IMG/VR virus record: IMGVR_UViG_3300034418_006779
Coordinates: 1 to 64,000 of that record
Length of the DNA: 64,000 bases
Reading direction: 5' to 3' (one strand)
From: a virus
Shown here: positions 61,301 to 64,000 of the stretch, in pieces
Position numbering within the stretch: position 1 is the first letter of the stretch
Layout of the letters: each line of letters begins with the position of its first letter
The notes under the pieces: model-generated
What the model saw: the letters and a program-made list of their open reading frames with translations, nothing else
Database searches by the model: none
Told to the model about the DNA's origin: nothing
Made by a program: the position numbers and the translations under genes

Positions 61301-64000
61301 GACATGGACGATGTTTCGTTCTTTGCTGCTTCTTCTAAAGGGAATAAAGGCGGTGCGGTTACGTATCAGTTCTTTATTGATAGTTTTAATCGTAGAAAAA
61401 TTAAGCTTGAGCGTGAGATGAATGTACTCTCTAAGGAGAGAGATCACCATGCCACAGCAATTGATAGAAAAGCATTCATTGAACTTCGAGTTCGTCAGAT
61501 TCAACAGGCAATTAATATTCTTAATGGACGGATAGAGCTCTTAAGACCTTTGACTAAGATTAGGAGTTTGAAAACCGAATTGAATAAGGATGTTACTATA
61601 CTGGAGAATTTAATTGGAGCTAATAAAAATCCAACTCTTCACGATTTAGAATTAGCTAGAGAGATTATTGAGTTTTGGAAAGTAGTAGGTAACTACTCAG
61701 GAGAAGAACATCCGTTCTTTGATGAGTCAGAGTTGATATCTATTAGAGAGCAGAAGCCCCCTAAAGGAAAGCGAATGAACGCCATGCAACAAGAGCGCAC
61801 GAAGCAGACTTTAGATAGAGCTATAAGTAATATGCAGACTTACCAAGGTATTCTACTTAGCAGATACAAAGACATTATTGATGATAGGAATAAGAAAACT
61901 TATGGAGCAGATCATGATATTAATTGGAATGACTTTATTAAAGATGTATCTGGAGTTGAAGCTCAGTTCTTAGATATTTCTCAAACAGATAATGAAGTAC
62001 TTCATCTATTGGGTGAGGCTGTTAAGGATGCTAACTGGAGAGCTAAAGTAGAATCGAATAAGATTGTAGCAGAAGTTGATGAAATGTTAGACAAACTGAG
62101 AGACTGGGCGAGCACAAGAGATGTAAGTTTGAATGAGGCTTTCGAAAGTTTGGCACAAACATTCTCTAATGACCATGATGAAAGAACCGGTAACTTGGTT
62201 GAGTTCGCTACATACGAATGGAGAAAAGAATTGCTACGTAAGAGACGATGGGCACAGCGACAAGGTACAATTGACGCAAGAAGTGCGGCAGAGTTCTCAC
62301 GCTTTGGTACCACAGGATTTGAAACAGAAAACGTACAGATATTCGACGACTCTCGTTATAGGGTGGAACAAGCCTATAGAGATAAAATGAATGATTTGTT
62401 TGGTGAGGAGGTTGCTCAAGATTTGTCTAACCAGGCTCGGGCATTAAGAGGTGAGTTTAGACGAGCTAAAGATGGATTTATCAGATTCTTAGATGGATTA
62501 ACTCTTACTACTGAGCAACGGGATCTTAGAATGAAGATGTGGGAATTTGAAAACGATCCAGAAGTTCATAGGAATATTTTAAAACACGGATACGTTAATA
62601 CAATTAAAGCAAACCAAATTGCTAAGATTAAAACAGGGAAGAAGTTTAAGTTGAGAAACGAAAAGAACTTCTTACCTATAGTAAGTGGTAAGTTTGTACT
62701 GACTGTTCCTAAATCTGCAGATCATGTAGATAAAAACTTCAAACGTTTATATAAACCTGAGAATAAACCTCTCTTGGATATGTATAAGTACGCAATAGAT
62801 AAGATTAATGAAATAAATGATTATCTTCCTGCGTATAAAACTAGGAATCTTCAAGAGAATACTCTCCCTTACATGTTACAGACTCATATCAATGAGTTCT
62901 GGCACGATCGTAAAAACCATGGTATGATCCATGCGAGTAAGGCTATCTGGGATCGCTTCCTTGTAGAAACAAGGCAAAGTAATTTTGATGAGGAATCATT
63001 TAGAATGAAAGATCCAAACGGCCAGCTGTCTGATGAGATTCAGGTTAGGTATATTAGAGGTAGAAAGAAGATTGATGACCATATTGACTTCAAAGTTACC
63101 GAATGGTTAGTTAACCAAGGAGATAGGAAGAAAGATGATGCTTATAAGAAAGACTTACAAGAGGTAAGAGCTGCTGCTGAAAGAGAGATCATAAATAAGT
63201 TGTCTGAAAAGCAAAGCTTTGACTTAGGACAAGTACTTAAAGCGTATGCTATTTTTGGTCTTAACTACAAGCACAAGGCTGCTACTGAGGATCTTGTACG
63301 AGCTGTAGGGTATGTTGTTGACAAATCCGATGAGGCTCCTACACTAGATGGAAGTGCCGCACCTGCTGGTGGGCGTATGAGAAATATTAAGACTATGGTA
63401 GATTCATACAAAGATTCTTTCTTTAACTATCGTCCTATAGACAAAAACTTTGTTAGTAAAAAGAAAGAAGTTCTCACTCAAGATGAGAAAAAAGAACGTG
63501 AAGAGATTAAAGGGTTGATAGACACATTGAAAGATGACATTGTTCAGATGGGTGCAGACATGAAGAACGATAAGCTTACTAAGAAAGAGAAGCGTGCATT
63601 GAAAAATAAGATTGACGACTATGAAGATAGAATCAGCCGTCTTGAAGATCAGTATGCTAGAATTGGTGGAAAATTTAAGAGCGCATCTTATATTGATTTG
63701 TTACTTAGATACACTCGACTCAAAGGTATGGCGTGGAACGTCCCTGCGGCGTTTAGCAACATTGCTTTTGGACTTGTAGCAGGCATGAATCAAGCAGCTG
63801 ATGGACGAGTCTACGGCGACAACGAATACTTCACAGCGCTTTCGATTGCACTCAATGGGGTAGGTAGAAACTGGAGCTTTGGTAAAAAGACAATATTGCA
63901 TAAAGCAGATGTTAGCGAGAAGATTAGAAACGCAATGGACCATCTTGATATCTTAAAAGAGACTAAGTATGAGATCTTTAGTAAGAGTAAAGAAGGTACC
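46370..64000 (+). CDS. Giant virion RNA polymerase polyprotein, runs off right edge
   Basis: From ATG 46370 the frame stays open for all 5877 codons to the window end, so the protein has at least 5877 residues. Domains: hydrophobic/helical head (1-470); Lys/Glu-rich coiled coil and Pro/Thr linker (~645-770); PD-(D/E)XK domain (~885-1055); winged helix (~1165-1235); long middle region; RNA polymerase core (~2750-4300) with RIPNQG and DFDVD (3658-3662), where the three Asp hold Mg; zincin HELGH (4663-4667); further helical and hydrophobic regions. The crAss-type polymerase is packaged, injected, and transcribes early genes. In many relatives this block is split into several genes. The first gap to the upstream gene is seven bases. 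Confidence 0.9.
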   Translation, partial: MAETTQNTNPVFDKILQQNRAQALHGASASKGLGTTLVDGPIYTGYDDPRMSLLTQSGWEQARRAIGGGLTLGALGAMKNTYQFAHDIGNFFETMFSSDKSMSDLLDMEQYSQSTIAKNLGEIIDEKREAFAIHKADPNDVFDWDDSGFYWQSVQGILDSAVQFALPGAGAVKAVGAIQKIPRLFSYFKKTEKLGQMLTASKSGQQIANSVGSGLLSNHIEGTSMASEIYNNTMKNFEKDIQKYRDSEGREGISLEEAKRRSAFSANSFREWNRLMFFTDAVQLHGLFKGKGFTRNLLDAKGFKESVGNLTKFNTKNPIYGFLKQGVTEAGEEIVQGISQRLHEDMAKGVDTPIGERLLDYVTDSELLYEGFLGFFGGGPQKIATQFAQEGDAVLTGKFFTKKYWNDKNAMYNQQQEIIKETNDYFKSELGRQMVGHNIAADAVIAGRPELGEIATNREFSRLATMHFEAGTTEVFEQHLDDIANNAEYRKENKYSDDDAANAKELLKELDRLEQQWMKTSRYAVDDKHQVRLFETNNIINSLEKLVGSQQEHIDKLTQNLNETIIDDAVEAANLKISNEKKDALRKILSIDEQGKLRAPVDELAEADLHPAHAKAVAEVFDTQSQVTDLKDQQAILDEMNSKLRDAKKDRANYNSFGYRKSYIEHKKRQEKRLKDKIKREEAAERKQRRADKKLKRAETSKKLKGKAKQLAKKGELKKEAKKIMDKAATKAKLAPENKKSEPLQTVDPATKQPVTPTQPTPNEYIGKERGTLLAERSKKEAVLSSSKPEEIMPVLDVLAEIGDALEELRAQPFQHSGKYEFAPPAHIKDALDEMINRSKRIILNEDTNEYELKDENGKVVRTYKRVSNVSNPDYDDSNKYAHHATQIGSALDLIARDFFSGNLKAWDTYLVADKFDKTKSYPVFKGKKEFEHYLHQLEDLKLVLKSKGQVIIDPGIVDGKTSEFKLADDENGVAGTVDLMTYDKEGNVYIYDLKSMRSNKLEGNDYYSRTHGRKKSDAETHQDQLSLYRILLANSTGLLAAELAVIPTVVGGYNPDGEVKVPSTVNILTKRFGPDVTSMVDFFVFMDPKDSVSGIELSPLRTFITTPPSTPIQVPPSTPQASEEEAEARADLAAVVGLTNKIDAELRKIDQDQEFHADAEEDLLEGLTKKEKEMLSKIRKKHSSFWVGSREELAKLVGTKQKKVDEFIEKLEQKGFLEFNDETVVLTLSDLPARFAARNGFSAIIEAAEDNFNGVIARIRKRLEKGEDYQVEFADLINFIQHQLEAVNSAISERQYDMYEMLYLHYVFVNKSRDFQKPQIPSYEEWLKQSIVPGADVKIDDQYDENTIDEVKNMSDFIKRFFELPDKKLGEQGTKAAVDKVAYLAREYFNEALTSEGFSAQEISDSLNEGKVHPDVFNRKKLLPGTKLKIKVNHNYTGVTKYHPELMGDLPTQETPQGRVVQWSDFIAKYPQGTLEYNMFVPLEIRTEDDRLIGWYHTVGFATKHTIKIKDGQTSDEAVEEAREAVIDARDIILNNLNSQGEFDAGGQLQIEETSIGQLLRPENKNRVRASEGIEEDLDIVVGRMTGQKASLRTGPSDKERVQQNRVHRMKGFKVIRGLTYLMFPVGTKEIKVGKKKTKRTVTTFAPVPLYKHKMGTTKANEEDQYSDIRSSIAKVIELFIDTSNENNMPLIREFEKQTGYNLRKWEHVKKYLEQFLYDRTIPAEYTEIIDFIKDSNLDDSKMVFALKFREDSNDKRAQLVLGSKLSADGSQFINLRRGDQFTEQHRALIEKHLKAMFFNTSLAAVKNNKPVFIIKKGKVEQIAKTYKEFVKSTSDVPFIGMKYTDENGETQHTYTAQRLLLMNSDSIMDYTAPETSATEAKQETVEQQRAKHELTYKPNRLKQKIDKYQFERIAKRLKELRSSDATLALYNQLVDVYRGIHDQIIIAKSHNVDVGNFISGDLETMVDPYMEEGLDVFTQEELTGLISYVQEYFAGTEKASLLDLIDYQNKIIRPAQDVAKAVETRHAYGIEFMDSLSYEAAKELSNLVSDMKKRYNENDEEIKPDDVGKLVMLMTKGLKTSISSANMTKLKTYLIDVIHDRAMSVEEIYTATESYTISPYGEEDIKAVEKEFKAEESTGAVSAVNPPSDEQEAADLAELDAIRAMFPNSDDESASLYGFTPAQQKFVDTHYVEGVDVLNQGAFIKNMLAELFDKVIYNPKGVKVKLEEYVPQLKYNTVNMRKDLRRKAAAIHEQIKSKYDADTYSMQQAAKDPDNAAQFSEILQLDARAKKLDLMIAGWDKIEGLLYERLTNTAGFKMSKDKSARKEVDLDTPAEHEGENVSSDEEMTESDFSKKKFDSLVGEVDPKASASPLLKMFLSTIPRSEIDPETGKAIGGFSWYKGTEYVDFDKVWGFLKETLANKWSDRKAMIEELENYTTSHPYVQHIIDLLQRDKTHAATLQPRILAELQNDPAYFTKYTNEQLEKMSWDRANYRVQKQMQLARQLIVAVRSTAINMYMVMAYSNLTGGDSYSRYKTIPANRNKVDKKVRDQWTINLKQTALYSPKSEFDATLYPNTSRIDALFNKYDNQYRKTLDHLVGFLSEIGVTLSDEVIADIIKWDGNIPLSGGEWVEAGELLSVLLSDKGLRPKMVNNLPLAASNPLNDGYIQSLSRLQAKHEQGLRPQSARINNKSIYEYTTTQFNADHLRELQEDGDMIANFSKSHFSAKSLWLQDSYDHTGGVMMIDEETGQPVSTGLGLHEMEFFTVSLNPYKEDWQTSSGNPVPLQDRNELQHELTKIAHFQEGFEGGSEFQTYEEGEPVRRRRTSLFYPTNSNKERATGFRGIKAIVSSFYGQENRIVLTDETLDVAMEQLVEPEFNRIVKIQSLIAAGDTPRIKAYAHGGQMFHFIPSLNNMEELWDEFGQLNTEALNDPKIQELVRDRVSKHLIKLGQKKYKFWKKAGIGATKEIETKSGNTIKKHFQGLDKFYMHKMFGANKNMTDQQRELAIQKAALDMEINYMIANANMYMLFIGDPALYFKPSMTKDLIKKYPDPIDFIRAYHSEVNDEYRINVVKDTFDNAGKRLAGDIAPGYELADTANPDFADDLEINYMFLGDVKIASVEKEYLKRLGLGDAYDGLEGADGQEYTHWSEHLKILYHLGRLTDDDYERITDKLDRGEDLNDSDLKTVLQPMKPVYVNNRWDEGLSTYIRTYVKTSAFPLLPQLTRDLEIDKLTQFLEERYQDPEALTIHRVPMMSGTKVGGFSDAVEFMNADGTFKTSEELAEAGAFNQDLHVITVPRQGFRIQQDVPYKEDKDEINRVSQAAKLLVVNMMGQKGFEPKRFIIDNRIYDLVPSIREFFIDDEGNEIDHDFSGEDMNKIYNAIFKYLYEEDMRGFVNEFMEENGEDLDWNKVKDVIRDEAIARNYPPTMVDAIDMFDDVAFLKFSPYALQFQALLNSIVNNRVLKKTMPGHSYVLGSEEGFRIQEGLTEDNLKNTEIIYTGSFNGKYLQPARYLTVENANEKEIADARKENRILKEEKDGVEVEYIVTEKGKKIMRGDQVFVAPRFKIEDKNGKERYIDLRETYSDGTYKWLNKDKNGRLTLKKSKFSKQALEMFGMRIPNQGPNSTAYIEIAGFLPKKMGDLIIAPRDFTARMGSDFDVDKLYCYQYYYSVNKSGKIVAYKGKNDKKRLKNALVNVHMTITSNPDENVQKAISTPLNEWRLGEIGNTILGFREKRFSERDPETGEVIPANESFSGISSEYQRTKYLNARAGKIGVGVFSQDSVFNAMLQQHRVTLMRQQTDDSWDDHFEKFGDQDSKLMYTTDTTDGTLTKMEVISAWQSAAVDDETLQILYKLNVNSTTMPVVRYMNQIGFVEETPWFLTQDAMFDYLDFLNQGMKRADAVSAVFKKYNIKFPDEAEKLKEFKNDLYEEANEIGLDKLKHMVENGPDSDDYTPEEYARIQGALFYKFLDFTKKGEDIGDLQRRLGRDTKTVGKNLIETLEILKPAENKSKMYKMANEEKLFNETIPGWIYMNALPLALKFDDIFQVQSPLIEEVYSFLDDAVRWTLPNDTREKIYKHMISYFFSLPKFGMFDGDVVSARERLFFDSRVTNGMLWDRMIEQQLQGLRDKISSRFVVGETTDNQAIEYVAASDTYIISSALDLNAVTSMMDRAAIFDEKSTKNSFIIKHWNKPTKKERNKAVNTDGKKGRLESTFNSDPTQLQKFVVAAKIYSLANQSEKIEAAHFKYALNNFIKLAQARDVNPVNNMSLASIFSNIMSHDYVRNNPFLIGMTADINEQGISKLTFNATEGTLMNERVYSEAFLNLFNDVRQPVLGVFNGIRYTPKLLGQELIKYAMLSGAKQEAIEFTKYIPPSILYNLPLASPDGRTIGDEVSNASLRDLDMFQNFKYQFLQHMSEHLIKVSSYSMDLDNYVKKGKKFNHKEDLLPAVIDKSRINFKDNNIKTEEGEFFIPHAFVTEEVATKKMVVYVSNRNNKYHKVDSLGVFGMREYDPSKQFAASTVNHAANTTTHVNFADNYSDDLVKWEKAQVLKPMEVEEFERLIDANLMSETATPSMAEVITATKKYTKFDFEKSMLETYAQMAILTGVEFSVNQPVEGTSRYDNETYYDPASNRVNINKDTLDKVTEILGSKGEAFKYLLMHELGHAFTKMFIHKHPSHRLTIQIKQLQQEFVRNLDKESDAWKELVEENAYIENTLTDIHEFIAYAMSDNKFQKVLAGMKRKNESMLNKFFRLIKGIIGDLARMLGVKINDTLLEITLTNVMQMQSLYAASVSDVDPDTGVSAFEQLTEGSNAGIVIYEMDGKMYEFTLDGVGVPISYRRGTDLTNLQSPRSYTGDRLVAKTKELYYDALKDGAMILGKTTESTQMSSEISKRPSIEETIAAMDRAGRIERDSEGNLTDVKALNGKSSKLFHSLTEIVPDAEQALREYANVTAYKGDWDQLELDSNGEPDLVELNDMDDVSFFAASSKGNKGGAVTYQFFIDSFNRRKIKLEREMNVLSKERDHHATAIDRKAFIELRVRQIQQAINILNGRIELLRPLTKIRSLKTELNKDVTILENLIGANKNPTLHDLELAREIIEFWKVVGNYSGEEHPFFDESELISIREQKPPKGKRMNAMQQERTKQTLDRAISNMQTYQGILLSRYKDIIDDRNKKTYGADHDINWNDFIKDVSGVEAQFLDISQTDNEVLHLLGEAVKDANWRAKVESNKIVAEVDEMLDKLRDWASTRDVSLNEAFESLAQTFSNDHDERTGNLVEFATYEWRKELLRKRRWAQRQGTIDARSAAEFSRFGTTGFETENVQIFDDSRYRVEQAYRDKMNDLFGEEVAQDLSNQARALRGEFRRAKDGFIRFLDGLTLTTEQRDLRMKMWEFENDPEVHRNILKHGYVNTIKANQIAKIKTGKKFKLRNEKNFLPIVSGKFVLTVPKSADHVDKNFKRLYKPENKPLLDMYKYAIDKINEINDYLPAYKTRNLQENTLPYMLQTHINEFWHDRKNHGMIHASKAIWDRFLVETRQSNFDEESFRMKDPNGQLSDEIQVRYIRGRKKIDDHIDFKVTEWLVNQGDRKKDDAYKKDLQEVRAAAEREIINKLSEKQSFDLGQVLKAYAIFGLNYKHKAATEDLVRAVGYVVDKSDEAPTLDGSAAPAGGRMRNIKTMVDSYKDSFFNYRPIDKNFVSKKKEVLTQDEKKEREEIKGLIDTLKDDIVQMGADMKNDKLTKKEKRALKNKIDDYEDRISRLEDQYARIGGKFKSASYIDLLLRYTRLKGMAWNVPAAFSNIAFGLVAGMNQAADGRVYGDNEYFTALSIALNGVGRNWSFGKKTILHKADVSEKIRNAMDHLDILKETKYEIFSKSKEGT
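49020..49530 (+). other. PD-(D/E)XK nuclease domain inside the giant ORF
   Basis: Residues ~885-1055 of the giant protein. IGSALDLIARDFF begins the domain. AGTVDLMTYD (Asp979), then VYIYDLKSM (Asp993-x-Lys995), then HQDQLSLYRIL (Gln1025) give the Asp / Asp-x-Lys / Gln-x3-Tyr order of RecB/Cas4-like nucleases. The catalytic set is complete. It would be injected with the polymerase. Confidence 0.65.
49862..50075 (+). other. Winged-helix domain inside the giant ORF
   Basis: Residues ~1165-1235: LTKKEKEMLSKIRKK, then SREELAKLVGTKQKKVDEFI (helix-turn-helix), then LEQKGFLEFNDETVVLTL (wing). A canonical winged-helix arrangement directly after a Glu/Asp-rich linker and ~110 residues behind the nuclease domain. 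A DNA-recognition or promoter-binding module is the likely role. Confidence 0.6.
57200..58000 (+). other. RNA polymerase catalytic region of the giant ORF
   Basis: MRIPNQGPNSTAYIEIAGFL, then ...GDLIIAPRDFTARMGSDFDVDKLY (DFDVD at 57341-57355), then RAGKIGVGVFSQDSVFNAML and ISAWQSAAVDDETLQIL. The DxDxD loop is the Mg-binding site in the double-psi beta-barrel polymerase fold. The surrounding blocks match the crAss-like virion polymerase as I know it from phage phi14:2. Confidence 0.85.
60300..60640 (+). other. Zincin metalloprotease motif inside the giant ORF
   Basis: LLMHELGHAFTKMF: HELGH at residues 4663-4667 (60356-60370), the HExxH zinc/catalytic motif inside a helix, followed ~60 residues later by an acidic helix (YIENTLTDIHEFIAYAM) that can supply the third ligand. 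It may process the giant protein itself or act on host proteins after entry. Confidence 0.7.

Noticed and set aside
1-64000. Integrase, lysogeny genes, insertion sequences or attachment sites
   Set aside because: No recombinase, transposase motif or terminal inverted/direct repeats typical of mobile elements were seen in this window; a lysogeny module elsewhere in the genome cannot be excluded.

Overview
The window is about 64 kb of the genome of a tailed double-stranded DNA phage of the crAss-like group (order Crassvirales). The main evidence is the gene content and order: a large terminase, an 856-residue portal, an acidic scaffold-like protein, a major capsid protein, HU/IHF-like proteins, neck and tail genes, long internal (ejected) virion proteins, and an enormous open frame carrying the crAss-type virion RNA polymerase signature (DFDVD following an RIPNQG motif). 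Bases are AT-rich and most starts are preceded by A/T-rich sequence rather than a Shine-Dalgarno sequence. That fits a Bacteroidota host, as known for this phage group. The replication genes are not in this window.

Layout. (1) 1-4803, minus strand: a block of small genes of mostly unknown role. It holds several tiny one-helix membrane proteins and a PD-(D/E)XK nuclease-like protein, most linked by 4-base ATGA overlaps. Terminator hairpins lie at 1461-1541, and the first three genes share a repeated leader sequence. (2) 4804-4953: a divergent control region with a 21-bp palindrome. (3) 4954-8220, plus strand: a winged-helix regulator, a gene with a probable programmed -1 frameshift, an HU/IHF-like protein, a coiled-coil protein, a GroES-like co-chaperonin, an exported protein, a zinc-ribbon protein, then a structured RNA/tRNA-like region. 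(4) 8221-21253: a helical protein, a complete GroEL chaperonin, terminase, portal, scaffold, capsid protein and three more virion genes, closed by a strong terminator. (5) 21267-32251: tail and receptor-binding genes, including a 2181-residue repeat-rich fibre, a tail-collar protein and a DUF2341-LamG protein. (6) 32251-34445: a lysis-type block (membrane/coiled-coil protein, holin-like protein, PAS-domain protein, small basic protein, M15 peptidase). (7) 34540-46362: PD-(D/E)XK nuclease, neck/tail proteins, a 1402-residue tail-hub/nozzle protein and three internal virion proteins. (8) 46370 to the right edge: one frame open for at least 5877 codons. It contains a PD-(D/E)XK domain, a winged helix, the RNA polymerase core and a zincin (HELGH) motif.

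How the genes work together. The packaging, capsid and chaperonin genes are translationally interlinked: GroEL overlaps terminase, and terminase overlaps portal. This suggests that the phage supplies its own folding chamber for virion proteins. The giant polymerase protein and the genes just upstream of it are expected to be packed in the particle and injected to transcribe early genes. The most notable points are the phage-encoded GroEL plus GroES-like pair, the nuclease/winged-helix/polymerase/protease giant protein, the predicted -1 frameshift at 5477-5483, the RNA structure with an odd tRNA-like element at 8026-8209, and a PAS sensor domain in the lysis block.
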